From positions 124,001 through 188,000 of the forward strand of contig JACRJZ010000091.1 of the NCBI GenBank assembly GCA_016219875.1: DNA of 64,000 nucleotides. Direction: 5' to 3'. Position numbers and translations under genes: made by a program. The stretch comes from Verrucomicrobiota bacterium (GTDB lineage Bacteria > Verrucomicrobiota > Verrucomicrobiia > Limisphaerales > JACRJZ01). Positions 1 through 8,550 of the stretch are shown here, piece by piece (position 1 is the stretch's first letter; each line of letters starts with the position of its first letter). The notes under the pieces were generated by a model. That model had not been told where the DNA came from. It did no database searches and worked only from the letters and a program-made list of their open reading frames with translations.

Positions 1-729
1 TATCCGCTGCCGTACGAATGGTTCGAGAAATTCGGCGTCCGGCGCATCGGTTTTCACGGCATCAGCCACGGCTCGTGCGCGGCCCGCGCGGCGGAGATGC
101 TGGGCCGGCCCGCGTCCGGCTTGCGGCTGGTGACGTGCCATCTGGGCGGCGGCTGTTCGGCCACGGCGGTGTGCGACGGCGCGCCGGTGAGCACGACGAT
201 GGGCTTCACGCCGCTGGAAGGCTTGATGATGGGTACGCGCGCCGGCTCCATCGATCCCGGCGTGCTGATCCATCTTCAACGCCACTGCGGGCTGGGCCTC
301 GACGAGATTGACCATGCGCTGAACCATCGCTCCGGGTTCCTCGGCGTCTCCGGTTTTTCCTCTGGCTCGCGCGAGATCGAGACGGCGATGCAGGCGGGCC
401 ACGAGCGCGCGCGGTTGGCCTTCGAGATGTTTGCGGATCGCGTGCGCGCGACCATCGGCGCGCTGGCGGTAGGCATGGGCGGGCTGGACGCGCTGGTGTT
501 CACCGCGGCCATCGGCGAGCGCTCGCCCCTGGTTCGGGCCGCAGTCTGCGACGGCCTCGGCTGCCTGGGGCTGCGGCTTGACCCGGTGCGGAACGAAGCG
601 TGTGCGCCGGATTGTGACATCGCCGTGCCGGATTCGCCCGGCCGCATCCTGGTGGTGCGGGCGCAGGAAGAGCGGGTGATCGCGCAGGAAGCGCGGCGAG
701 TGGGGGGGGGGCGCACGGTGAAGAGGTGA
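1..729 (+). CDS. ackA: Acetate kinase (acetate/propionate kinase family), C-terminal part, 5' end outside window
   Basis: The frame is open from base 1 and gives 242 residues of a family usually near 400, so the N-terminal part lies outside the window. Visible family signatures are FHGISH near the start, HLGGG followed by SATAV (phosphate-binding segment of the ASKHA fold), MGFTPLEGLMMGTRAGSIDPG-type sequence and a late TAAIGE segment. The enzyme interconverts acetyl phosphate plus ADP with acetate plus ATP in the cytoplasm. The first complete ATG is at 97, but homology clearly continues upstream to base 1. A propionate or butyrate preference cannot be excluded from this part alone. It converges on the DUF1080 gene, with a family A palindrome between them. 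An acetate kinase within about 21 kb of a MetFV-Hdr cluster fits acetyl-phosphate-based energy metabolism; that link is inference. Confidence 0.9.
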   Translation, partial: YPLPYEWFEKFGVRRIGFHGISHGSCAARAAEMLGRPASGLRLVTCHLGGGCSATAVCDGAPVSTTMGFTPLEGLMMGTRAGSIDPGVLIHLQRHCGLGLDEIDHALNHRSGFLGVSGFSSGSREIETAMQAGHERARLAFEMFADRVRATIGALAVGMGGLDALVFTAAIGERSPLVRAAVCDGLGCLGLRLDPVRNEACAPDCDIAVPDSPGRILVVRAQEERVIAQEARRVGGGRTVKR

Positions 730-766
730 AGGGTTGAAGAGGTACAGAGGAGCCTCTTTCAGAACA

Positions 767-831
767 GTAGCAGCCGACGTGAGGAGGCTCTGTTTCCATT
801 GAAGTTTGAGCCTCCTCACGTCGGCTGCTAC
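767..831. repeat. Family A palindromic element, copy 1
   Basis: The left arm (767-790) begins gtagcagccgacgtgagg and the right arm (808-831) is its exact 24-nt reverse complement; the loop is 17 nt. Flanking cagaac/gttctg extends the pairing. It lies between the convergent 3' ends of ackA and the DUF1080 gene, where a transcript could fold into a long hairpin. Near-identical copies recur at 36656, 38194, 46194, 49894, 50727 and 52556. Confidence 0.9.
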
Positions 832-923
832 GGGGTTCTGCAATTGCCTCAGAGGCTTCGCGGGACGGCTTCAGCCCGATGACGGAGCCTCTTTAACGCT
901 TCAACCCTTCACCCCACGCCCAC

Positions 924-1727
924 TCACAGCGCCCTGACCCAAACATTGCGAAAGCGCACCGGGCAATCGTGCCCGCTGAAAACCAGCGGCCCCTGGCTCA
1001 CCTTCTTCGTGTAGGCCGGCAGAATCCGGTGGCCGGTTTCGCCGTGGATTTCTTCGTTGAGATGCACGAGCACGCCGTTATGGAACATCGTCACGCGCGC
1101 GGGCTTCAGCAGCTTCTCGCCCTCGAACACGGGCGCGGTGAAGACAATGTCGAACGTCTGCCACTCGCCGGGCGGGCGGCACACATTCACCAGCGGCGGC
1201 GTTTGCCCGTAAATCGCCGCGGCTTGGCCGTCGGGGTAGAGCTTCTCGTTCCACGAGTCGAAGATTTGGATTTCGTAGAGGCCCATGAGGAGAACGCCGT
1301 TGTTGCCCTGGTTGTACCACGGGCCTTTGAAGTTCGCCGGCGCCATCCACTCCACGTGAATCTGGCAATCGCCGAAGCTTTCCTTGCTGGTGAGGCTCCC
1401 GCCCGCGGCCTCGATGCAGCCGTCCACCAGCTTCCAGGCATTCGCCTGCCACTTGGAGAGGTCCTTCCCGTCGAAGAGCACGACGGCATCCGACGGTGGC
1501 GCGACGGGCAAAGGCGCCGGGCCGGGATTGATCCGCTTAGGGGCGGGCCGGTCGGGGTCATGGACGAGATAACCGCACCACGGAAGCTTCGGCGTGTCCT
1601 TGTAGCCATAGACGCCGGAGCCGTCCTTGGCGTGGACAAGGTCGGCGGCGGGGGCGCGCTCCGCGAAAGGAAGCAGCGTCAATGTGGCGATGGAACAGGT
1701 GAGGAGGTGAGTAGTGGTCTTTTTCAT
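924..1727 (-). CDS. Secreted DUF1080 (3-keto-disaccharide hydrolase-like) protein
   Basis: 267 residues starting with a clear signal peptide (basic MKKTTTHLL, hydrophobic stretch, cleavage near APAA). The mature part carries DUF1080 (PF06439) hallmarks: VVLFDGKDLSKWQ, then QIHVEWMAP, NNGVLLMG with YEIQIFDSW, and a C-terminal beta-strand set ending FRNVWVRAL. This concanavalin-like fold is common in Verrucomicrobiota and Planctomycetota; some members hydrolyse 3-keto-glycosides and others are of unknown function. It is exported, so it acts outside the cytoplasmic membrane. The start is 5 nt downstream of the preceding small gene, which suggests an operon with that gene and the nucleoside hydrolase. 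The substrate cannot be read from the sequence. Confidence 0.88.
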   Translation of the reverse strand: MKKTTTHLLTCSIATLTLLPFAERAPAADLVHAKDGSGVYGYKDTPKLPWCGYLVHDPDRPAPKRINPGPAPLPVAPPSDAVVLFDGKDLSKWQANAWKLVDGCIEAAGGSLTSKESFGDCQIHVEWMAPANFKGPWYNQGNNGVLLMGLYEIQIFDSWNEKLYPDGQAAAIYGQTPPLVNVCRPPGEWQTFDIVFTAPVFEGEKLLKPARVTMFHNGVLVHLNEEIHGETGHRILPAYTKKVSQGPLVFSGHDCPVRFRNVWVRAL

Positions 1728-1732
1728 AACGA

Positions 1733-2272
1733 TCAGTTCACTGATGGCGGTTCCTCGGTGACTCCAGGATTGCCAAGAGGCGTCGCCAAGCCGTCATTCG
1801 GTGCGGGGCATGGTTCGGCGTTTTGATCTGACGCCTCGTGGCCTGAGGGCGGTCCGGGATAGACCGACAAGGCAAGGCCGATGCCACACGAACCAGCCAA
1901 AGCCAGCAACTCGGGTGGAAAGTACTCGTACCCCATCCTTTCCTCGTGGCAATAAGGGAAGGTCAATCGCAAGTCTGTGACGCCGGGGCTTTGAGCGAGT
2001 CGTACCAACTCTCGTTGCTCCTTTCGTAGAAACTGCAAGGCGTGCGAAATCTGTTGGTCCAAGTCGCCGAAAAGCCGCGTCTCACAGATCATCACTGAGA
2101 ACCCTGTTTCCTTGACCTGACCATCAAGGGGAGCCAAAGGTTGACCACGATAGAAAACCGCGTCCGGCTTCAACGTGGTCGTGCTCAAAAAGGAACCCAC
2201 GTCGAACTCTTCACCACTCGCAGATAAATAGCAGCCAAGCATAATCTCAAGAGTGTAAACGCCGCCGAACAT
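1733..2272 (-). CDS. Small cytoplasmic hypothetical protein, weakly DUF4279-like
   Basis: 179 residues, no signal peptide or membrane segment. I do not recognise it with certainty. The sequence pattern (an FDV segment early, a central helix with Q and FL residues, then FPPELLALAGSCGIGLALSVYP near residue 130) recalls DUF4279-type small proteins, some of which sit among immunity-like genes; this is a weak resemblance. An internal Met at position 11 (genomic 2242) is an equally possible start, because neither Met has a convincing ribosome site. The last 40 residues are rich in Pro, Glu and Asn and are probably unstructured. It lies between the nucleoside hydrolase and DUF1080 genes on the same strand, 18 nt after the former and 5 nt before the latter. 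Confidence 0.5.
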   Translation of the reverse strand: MFGGVYTLEIMLGCYLSASGEEFDVGSFLSTTTLKPDAVFYRGQPLAPLDGQVKETGFSVMICETRLFGDLDQQISHALQFLRKEQRELVRLAQSPGVTDLRLTFPYCHEERMGYEYFPPELLALAGSCGIGLALSVYPGPPSGHEASDQNAEPCPAPNDGLATPLGNPGVTEEPPSVN

Positions 2273-2290
2273 CGTGTTGATCGACCTGGC

Positions 2291-3295
2291 CTACCGTCCC
2301 TCCCTCGTGATCCTCTCCACCAGCAAATCGCGATACGCATCCAGGTTCTTCCAGTCGATGGCGGCGGCGACCTTCTTCGCCTGCGGATCGACGCGTGTGA
2401 AGCCGTCATCGGTCACACGCAGGCCCACCGACTCCATTTTGCAGAGGTCCTGGCTGAACGCCAGATACACGGCCACTGTGTCAAACAGCACACTGGAGCG
2501 TTGCTCGGCCACTTCCTTCGCTTGCTTCCCCTTTAAGCTCCAGGCGCGGTAGTTCTCCACGATGGCGGTGGCGAGCGGGGATTTCGCGTCGCGCACGCGC
2601 CGGTAACGCTCGCCGTCCAGCGTCACCAACCCGCACGTGTCGAGCGGCGTGATGACCATTTCCCACGGCGCGGTGAAAGCTGCCTGGCACGACTTGGCGT
2701 CGGCCTTCACGTTCCATTCCGCATGGATCGTCTTGCTGCCGCCGTAGCCGCGATAGACGCTGCCGTGCATCCCCACGAAGCGCGCCTTCTCCGCGATGCG
2801 CGGCTCGCGCTTCAGGGCTTCGGCGATGTTCGGCAACGGCCCGACGGCGATGAGCGTGATCGGTTCCTTGCTCTGCATGATTGTGTCGATCAGCGTCTGC
2901 ACGCCGTCCGGATGCACCTTGCCCGGATACGACTTCAGTTCGTAACCCTTGACCCACTCGCTTTGCTGGCCTTCGCCAACTGGCTCGATGTCGAGTCCGA
3001 CGCCGATGGGAACGTCAGTGCGGCCGACCGTCTGGAGGAACTTCGCGAACAGCCGCGCGCGGTATTGCGCCCGGCCGTAGTCGCCCACGACCAGTTTCAG
3101 GTTAAGTTCCGGGCATCGCAGGAGGAAGCCCAGCGCCCAAGTGTCGTCGATGTCGTCACCGATGTCGGAGTCGAGGATCACAGGAATGGGTTTGGCGACC
3201 GGCTTGGGCGACTGAGCGTGCGAGACCGACACCATCCAGACGGAAAGGGCCGACACCAGCAGAGAAGCAATGAGGCGAAAGGAATGGAGTTTCAT
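2291..3295 (-). CDS. Exported nucleoside hydrolase (IUNH family)
   Basis: 334 residues from the chosen Met; an in-frame Met 8 codons upstream (3319) is possible, but the shorter form gives a standard signal peptide (MKLHSFRLIASLLVSALS, cleavage near SHAQ). The mature protein opens with IPVILDSDIGDDIDDTWAL, the calcium- and ribose-binding Asp cluster of inosine-uridine nucleoside hydrolases. It continues with a central AVGPLPNIAEAL segment typical of the fold and an MVITPLDTCG segment. These enzymes cleave the N-glycosidic bond of ribonucleosides. An exported form would scavenge purines and pyrimidines outside the cytoplasm. Many exported Verrucomicrobiota members have no known substrate, so specificity stays open. 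Confidence 0.88.
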   Translation of the reverse strand: MKLHSFRLIASLLVSALSVWMVSVSHAQSPKPVAKPIPVILDSDIGDDIDDTWALGFLLRCPELNLKLVVGDYGRAQYRARLFAKFLQTVGRTDVPIGVGLDIEPVGEGQQSEWVKGYELKSYPGKVHPDGVQTLIDTIMQSKEPITLIAVGPLPNIAEALKREPRIAEKARFVGMHGSVYRGYGGSKTIHAEWNVKADAKSCQAAFTAPWEMVITPLDTCGLVTLDGERYRRVRDAKSPLATAIVENYRAWSLKGKQAKEVAEQRSSVLFDTVAVYLAFSQDLCKMESVGLRVTDDGFTRVDPQAKKVAAAIDWKNLDAYRDLLVERITREGR

Positions 3296-3416
3296 CACAG
3301 GGCGGACATTGAGTTTCATGGTTTCAAACGGGCGGAACGGTAGAGAGCCGCGGCAGGGCCGTCAACATCGCGGGAGGAAGGTGGTGCATCTCGCGCGCCA
3401 CCGGACACCCCCCGCC

Positions 3417-3557
3417 GTAGCGCTGGCTTTTCGGCCTGCTGCCTCGCCGACATTCTTGTCGGCAGGCCGTCCGCCACGATGCGGACGTCCGAATTGCTCG
3501 CACGCCCCGCGGCTGGAAAGCCTGCGCTACGGCAGACAAGAATGTCTGCGCTATGGC
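3417..3557. repeat. Composite palindromic element, family C (copy 1), in the 3296-3642 spacer
   Basis: The spacer between the divergent nucleoside hydrolase and GH26 genes is filled by a chain of hairpins. It runs from gtagcgctggcttttcgg at 3417 to the partly matching reverse arm ggctggaaagcctgcgctac ending at 3530. Around and beyond it lie the pairs acattcttgtc (about 3469) and gacaagaatgt (about 3535). The same phrase family (gtagcgcag...ctgcgctac) recurs in front of flgI at 15596. It leaves about 85 nt on each side for promoters. Confidence 0.7.
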
Positions 3558-3642
3558 GGCAGAGCCAAGTTGCGCCCCCGAAGAACCCGGCGCACTTCGT
3601 TTGAAGCCGGGCGCGGCGAATCCAGTCTTTCTCTTCGTCCTT

Positions 3643-4677
3643 ATGAACACAAAGTTCCACGCCTTGACGGCAATGGTTCTGGTCGCAGCAGGACTGACTG
3701 CCTCCGCCGCCGAACCCGCGAACCCGCGCGCCACGCCGCAGACTCGGGCCGTCTTGAACTACTTTCACGAACTCACCGCCCGCAAGGAGGGCCGGCGCAT
3801 CCTGTCCGGGCAGTTCAGTGATTTCGGAAACGGCGCGAACCTCCGCATCATGGTGCGCATTCACGAGAAGACCGGGCACTGGCCGGGCCTCATCGGCGTG
3901 GATTACGCCGACTTCGGCCGCGGCAGTCTGACTTGGAAGACGCCGAACAACGTCGCCATCGACTACTGGAAGCAAGGCGGCTTGGTCACCGTGATGGCCC
4001 ACATGTACAACCCGGCCAACCCCAAAGGAGGCGGCTTGCGCGACAAGGGCGTGGACATCGGCGATCTGCTCCAAACCGGCAGCGAGACGCACGAGCGTTG
4101 GATGAAGGAGTTGGACCTGGCCGCCGAAGGCTTGCAGGAACTCGAGGACGCCGGCGTCGTCGTGCTGTGGCGACCGTTCCACGAGATGAACGGCGGCTGG
4201 TTCTGGTGGGGCGCGAAGGAACCGGACAAGTTCATCAAGGTCTGGCAGCACATGTTCGATTACTTCACGAAGACGAAGGGCCTCGACAACTTGCTCTGGG
4301 TCTATGGCCCGAACCACGGCAGCAAGACCGCCGCCTACTACGCGGGCGACCGCTACGTGGACCTCGTCGGCTTGGACGCCTACACCGACTTCATCGACCC
4401 GCAGCACATCAAGGGCTACGACGAGATCGCGGCCTTGCCGAAGCCGTTTGGCTTCACCGAATACGGGCCGCATGGCTCGCAGAATCCGCCGGGCGATTAC
4501 GACTATCGGCGCTTCATCGCGGGGATCGAGAAGGAATTCCCGAAGACCTGCTTCTTCATGTCGTGGAACGCCAAGTGGAGCCTGGCGACGAACCAGAACG
4601 TGAAGGCGCTGCTGGAGCATCCCGCCGTGGCCAATCGCGAAGACCTGCCGGCGAGCCTGTTCAAGCCGGGCAAGTAG
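3643..4677 (+). CDS. Secreted glycoside hydrolase family 26 (beta-mannanase-like)
   Basis: 344 residues from the ATG at 3643, chosen because it gives a compact signal peptide (MNTKFHALTAMVLVAAG, cleavage near SAAE); the frame is open 30 codons further up but that part is repeat-derived. GH26 signatures: GRRILSGQFSDF at the start of the barrel, VMAHMYNP, the acid/base segment LWRPFHEMNGGWFWWG (Glu of HEM) and the nucleophile segment FTEYGPHG. Family 26 enzymes retain configuration and act mostly on beta-1,4-mannans, with some on beta-1,3 or mixed xylans. It is followed by a secreted alpha/beta hydrolase and an Asp-box protein, which suits an extracellular plant or algal polysaccharide-degrading group. 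Confidence 0.9.
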   Translation: MNTKFHALTAMVLVAAGLTASAAEPANPRATPQTRAVLNYFHELTARKEGRRILSGQFSDFGNGANLRIMVRIHEKTGHWPGLIGVDYADFGRGSLTWKTPNNVAIDYWKQGGLVTVMAHMYNPANPKGGGLRDKGVDIGDLLQTGSETHERWMKELDLAAEGLQELEDAGVVVLWRPFHEMNGGWFWWGAKEPDKFIKVWQHMFDYFTKTKGLDNLLWVYGPNHGSKTAAYYAGDRYVDLVGLDAYTDFIDPQHIKGYDEIAALPKPFGFTEYGPHGSQNPPGDYDYRRFIAGIEKEFPKTCFFMSWNAKWSLATNQNVKALLEHPAVANREDLPASLFKPGK

Positions 4678-4714
4678 TGAGCAAAACCTGTTTGTCCTGA
4701 GCGCAGGAATTGAT

Positions 4715-4844
4715 GAACCACGAAATACACGAAACACACGAAAAAGCAGAGCCGTCTCAGCTTCGACCGAAGCGACGATTCTGGCGCAGATCGATCAGTC
4801 GGGTACGCCAGTTTGTTTCGTGTGTTTCGTGTATTTCGTGGTTC
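4715..4844. repeat. 29-nt perfect inverted repeat of the ccacgaaatacacgaaacac type
   Basis: The left arm is 4715-4743 and the right arm 4816-4844. I checked them base by base: they are exact reverse complements, separated by 72 nt that are not themselves symmetrical. It fills the spacer between the GH26 and alpha/beta hydrolase genes and runs to about 20 nt before the latter's start. The arms are built from a degenerate cgaaa-cac phrase, like the other phrase-like repeats in this window (19447, 49238). Confidence 0.9.
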
Positions 4845-4864
4845 TCTCTGCGAGGATTGGCCCT

Positions 4865-6016
4865 ATGAAGCTGGCCTGTCGTTGCCTCGTCAGAGGGTTT
4901 CTCGCAGCAACTCTCTCGCTCGCCGGTTCCGTTTTCGTGACATTCGCGGCTGACGACACCAAATCCGCCTGGCGCGAGATCGGCCCGTTCTTTCAGACAC
5001 CGGTTGAATTCACGAACCAGCTCGGTGCCTACCGTTCGCCGCTCCGTTTCGATGACGGCAAACTGGTGACAAACGCCGCCGACTGGAGCCGCCGCCGCGA
5101 GGAGATTCTGAAGACCTGGACCGACCTCATGGGGCCGTGGCCGCCGGTCATCGAGAAGCCCAAGGTTGAGTTTCTCTCGCAGAGTCGCCGTGAGGATTTC
5201 ACGCAGCACCGCGTCCGCGTGCAGATCGCGGCTGGGCAGACGGGTGAGGGCTGGCTGCTTGTGCCCGATGGCAAGGGACCGTTTCCCGCCGTGCTGGTTG
5301 TTTTCTACGAGCCGGAGACGAGCGTCGGCCTGGGCAAGGAACCGCTGCGCGCCTTCGGCCTGCAACTGGCCCGACGCGGTTTCGTGACGCTGAACCTCGG
5401 CACGCCGGGTGGCAACGCGTGGAAGCCGGACACAGGCGGGGCTCAGTGTCAGCCGCTGTCGTTTCACGCCTACGTCGCCGCCAACTGCTGGCATGCGCTG
5501 GCCAACCTTCCCCAGGTGGACCGAGCGCGCATCGGCGTGGTGGGCCATTCCTACGGGGGCAAGTGGGCGATGTTCGCCGGCGCGCTGTGGGACAAGTTCG
5601 TCTGCGTCGTGGCGAGTGATCCCGGCATCGTCTTCGACGAAACGCGGCCCAACGTGAACTACTGGGAGCCGTGGTATCTCGGCTTCGACCCGAACCGGAA
5701 GCGTCCCAAAGCCGGCGTGCCCACGACAGAAAACCCGCGCACCGGAGCCTACCAGCGCATGATCGAAACCGGGCGCGACCTGCACGAGTTGCACGCGCTC
5801 ATCGCGCCGCGGACGTTCCTGGTGTCGGGCGGCGCAGAAGACCCGCCGTCGCGCTGGCTGGCGCTCAATCACGCCGTCGCCGTGAATGCGTTGCTGGGCC
5901 ACACGAACCGCGTCGCCATGACGAACCGCAGAACTCACGCCCCGACGGAAGAATCCAACCGACAACTCTGCGCTTTCTTCGAGCACTTCTTGAAGCAGGG
6001 AGGATTGAGTCAATGA
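4865..6016 (+). CDS. Secreted alpha/beta hydrolase (acetyl-xylan or glucuronoyl esterase-like)
   Basis: 383 residues from the ATG at 4865. The frame extends upstream into the inverted repeat, but this start gives a normal signal peptide (MKLACRCLVRGFLAATLSLAG, cleavage near TFAA). The nucleophile elbow is GHSYGG in the segment IGVVGHSYGGKWAMF. A likely acid residue lies in VSGGAEDPPSRW and a possible catalytic His in RTHAP near the C-terminus. The order matches dienelactone hydrolase/acetyl-xylan esterase-like folds often found beside glycoside hydrolases. The substrate is unassigned; context with GH26 suggests removal of side groups from hemicellulose. The gene ends 25 nt before the Asp-box protein gene. 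Confidence 0.8.
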   Translation: MKLACRCLVRGFLAATLSLAGSVFVTFAADDTKSAWREIGPFFQTPVEFTNQLGAYRSPLRFDDGKLVTNAADWSRRREEILKTWTDLMGPWPPVIEKPKVEFLSQSRREDFTQHRVRVQIAAGQTGEGWLLVPDGKGPFPAVLVVFYEPETSVGLGKEPLRAFGLQLARRGFVTLNLGTPGGNAWKPDTGGAQCQPLSFHAYVAANCWHALANLPQVDRARIGVVGHSYGGKWAMFAGALWDKFVCVVASDPGIVFDETRPNVNYWEPWYLGFDPNRKRPKAGVPTTENPRTGAYQRMIETGRDLHELHALIAPRTFLVSGGAEDPPSRWLALNHAVAVNALLGHTNRVAMTNRRTHAPTEESNRQLCAFFEHFLKQGGLSQ

Positions 6017-6041
6017 GCACTGAAGTCTTCTCAACCCCGCC

Positions 6042-8351
6042 ATGAATCCTCGATCCCTTCTCGTGTTGGTCCGTTGCCTCGGCTTCCTGTGCCTGCTGAG
6101 CGCGACCAGTCTCGCGCAACAGCCGGCGACGCAGGAAGCGCCCTCGATCCCTTGGGAACCTGTCGGCCTCTCGGGCGGCGGCGGCATGTTTACGCCGGCG
6201 ATCTCGCCCGCGGACCCGAACTTGATGATGCTCAATTGCGACATGAGCGCCGCCTACCTGTCCGAAGACGGCGGCCGCAACTGGCGCATGATCCATCACG
6301 CCCAACTGCGCAGCGACACCCGCTGCCGGCCCGCGTTCCATCCGACGAACCGCGACATCATCTACGCCTCTTCCGGCGGCCGTCTCCGCGTCAGCCGCGA
6401 CCGAGGCCAGACCTTCACACCAATCGGCAATCTCCGAGACTCGCTCGACAGCGAGATCGCCATCAATCCGTCCGACCCCAGCGTGATGCTCGTGGGCACC
6501 CGCAGCGGCCGATGCAGCTTGTCGCGCGACGCCGGTGTCACCTGGACTTCCTGCAACGGCCCCACCGGTCAATTGATCGCGTTCCACTTTGATCGCACCC
6601 GCCAAAGCCGGGTGATGTTTGCGGCGACGGACCAAGGCATCTGGCGTTCCGACGATGCCGGGCAGACGTGGACCGAGAAGACGCGCGGCCTGCCGTGGAA
6701 GGAGATTCAGGCGTTCGCCGGAGGCTCCGACGCGGCGAAGGACCTCGCCGTGCTCTACTGCTCCGTTCGCAGCAAGGACGAGAACGGCGCGTTCGCGGGC
6801 GGCATCTACCGTTCGCGCGACCGCGGCGAGACGTGGGAATCGGCGATGAAGTCCGGTCTGAACACGGAAACGAAGAAGGCCGACCAGTGGTCCTACGGTC
6901 CAATCGCGCAGTACCGCCAGCTTCTGGCCACGGACGCGAAGCCGTTGACCGTGTACACGCTGAACACCGCCACAGGTTTTCACCCGCCACATCACGACAC
7001 GGTCTATCGCAGCGACGACGGCGGCGAGACCTGGCGGACGACGTATTTCCAAGACCCGCGCTTCAAGCAGTTCAACGTCGCTCACGACTACGTCACCGCG
7101 TCCACCGGGCAATGCTTCAAAGGCGGCGAAACCCCGTTTGGCGTGGCCATCTGCAACAGCGATCCGAACCGGCTGATCCTCGTCCGCAACGAGCCGCACA
7201 TCACCCACGACGGCGGCGGCTCGTGGTTCATCGGCAGCACCTATCCCGCGCCCGGCCAGCAGCCCGGCCCCGGCAGCGCCTGGGTCTGCAACGGCCTCGT
7301 CGTCACGACGACCTGGCACTACTCCATCGACCCACACGAAACGAACCGGCACTACATCGCCTACACGGACATCGGCCTGTCGCGCTCGCTCGACGGCGGC
7401 AAGACGTGGACGTGGTGGAACCAGAAGACCTGGGCGCCGTGGCGGAACACCTGTTACGAACTGGCGTTCGATCCCGACGTGCCGGGCAGGATTTGGGGCG
7501 CGTTCTCCGATGTGCATGACATTCCGAACGACAACATCATTTCCGAGCGGCACGGCCATCAACGCCCCGGCGGCGTCTGCATCTCTCGCGACTTCGGCGC
7601 GTCCTGGAAGCACGAGGCCCAAGGCATCCCGCCCAGGCCGGTGACTTCCGTCGTGCTTGATCCCCGCAGCGCGATGAACGCGCGGACGCTCTACGCCGGC
7701 GTGTTTGACGAAGGCGTCTTCAAGTCCACCGACGACGGCAAGACCTGGACGTTGAAGAAGTCCGGTCTCGGCCACCCAAACAACATGCGGGTCTATCGCG
7801 TGATCCTGCACGCGGATGGCACGCTGTTCGCGGTCATCTGCGCCAAGCGGCCCACGTCCGGCCAACCTTTGATGAGCGAGGGGGTGGGGTTGTATCGCTC
7901 CAAAGACGGAGCGGAGAGCTGGGAGAAGATCAATGCTTCGCAGCCGTTGCTCTATCCGAAAGACTTCTCCGTCGATCCGCGCAACAGCCGCCGCATCCTG
8001 TTAGGCGCGGCCGATGCAGGCCGCGGCGATCAATCCGGCGGCCTCTATCTCACGGAGGACGGCGGGCAAACCTGGCGGCGCATTGGCCGGCAAGGGCCGC
8101 AGACCTTCGGCGGTTACTTCCATCCGAAACGCGAGGGCTGGCTTTACATGACCCTCACCGAAGGCGCGCCCGGCGCCGGCCTTTGGCTCTCGCGCGACGC
8201 CGGCCAGAACTGGCAGGCGTTCGACGAGTTGCCCTTCTCCAACATCCAGCGCGTGGAGTTCGATCCGGGTGACGAAACGCGCCTCCGCGTCACCACCTTC
8301 GGCGGCAGCGTGTGGCGGGGGCTTGTCACGCCGCATGCCAAAGGAGAGTGA
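6042..8351 (+). CDS. Secreted Asp-box (BNR/sortilin-like) beta-propeller protein
   Basis: 769 residues with a signal peptide (MNPRSLLVLVRCLGFLCLLSATSLAQ). I count about thirteen Asp-box motifs of the form S-x-D-x-G-x-T/N-W/F spread from residue 75 to 735, among them SEDGGRNW, SRDRGQTF, SRDAGVTW, SDDAGQTW, SRDRGETW, SDDGGETW, SLDGGKTW, STDDGKTW, TEDGGQTW and SRDAGQNW. Such spacing predicts two seven-bladed propellers, as in GH74 xyloglucanases and sortilin-like proteins. I could not identify the GH74 catalytic Asp pair with certainty, so enzymatic activity is not asserted. It is last in the GH26-esterase group and probably an extracellular glycan-binding or glycan-cleaving protein. Confidence 0.85.
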   Translation: MNPRSLLVLVRCLGFLCLLSATSLAQQPATQEAPSIPWEPVGLSGGGGMFTPAISPADPNLMMLNCDMSAAYLSEDGGRNWRMIHHAQLRSDTRCRPAFHPTNRDIIYASSGGRLRVSRDRGQTFTPIGNLRDSLDSEIAINPSDPSVMLVGTRSGRCSLSRDAGVTWTSCNGPTGQLIAFHFDRTRQSRVMFAATDQGIWRSDDAGQTWTEKTRGLPWKEIQAFAGGSDAAKDLAVLYCSVRSKDENGAFAGGIYRSRDRGETWESAMKSGLNTETKKADQWSYGPIAQYRQLLATDAKPLTVYTLNTATGFHPPHHDTVYRSDDGGETWRTTYFQDPRFKQFNVAHDYVTASTGQCFKGGETPFGVAICNSDPNRLILVRNEPHITHDGGGSWFIGSTYPAPGQQPGPGSAWVCNGLVVTTTWHYSIDPHETNRHYIAYTDIGLSRSLDGGKTWTWWNQKTWAPWRNTCYELAFDPDVPGRIWGAFSDVHDIPNDNIISERHGHQRPGGVCISRDFGASWKHEAQGIPPRPVTSVVLDPRSAMNARTLYAGVFDEGVFKSTDDGKTWTLKKSGLGHPNNMRVYRVILHADGTLFAVICAKRPTSGQPLMSEGVGLYRSKDGAESWEKINASQPLLYPKDFSVDPRNSRRILLGAADAGRGDQSGGLYLTEDGGQTWRRIGRQGPQTFGGYFHPKREGWLYMTLTEGAPGAGLWLSRDAGQNWQAFDELPFSNIQRVEFDPGDETRLRVTTFGGSVWRGLVTPHAKGE

Positions 8352-8550
8352 CCCGGCTGGGAAGCACGCCCATTACAGGATCCGGCCCCGCCGGGACGGA
8401 GCTACTTCCTGCAAAGCTTCGGGCTTTCGCCTCCAGCCAACTGAATGGAGGGAGTGGTGAAGCCGGAATCAGAACGCGGTTGAGGAAGCTAAACGCTTGA
8501 CCCCCGCTGTGAAATGCGTTGGCCTTCTCGGCGAGCGCAACCATCGCGAA

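Noticed and set aside
767..831. Interpretation of family A palindromes as a CRISPR array
   Set aside because: Copies are isolated, tens of kilobases apart, with inverted arms rather than regularly spaced direct repeats, and there are no cas genes.
5865..7865. Minus-strand open frame of 666 codons opposite the Asp-box protein
   Set aside because: Composition bias only; plus strand has signal peptide and thirteen Asp-boxes.
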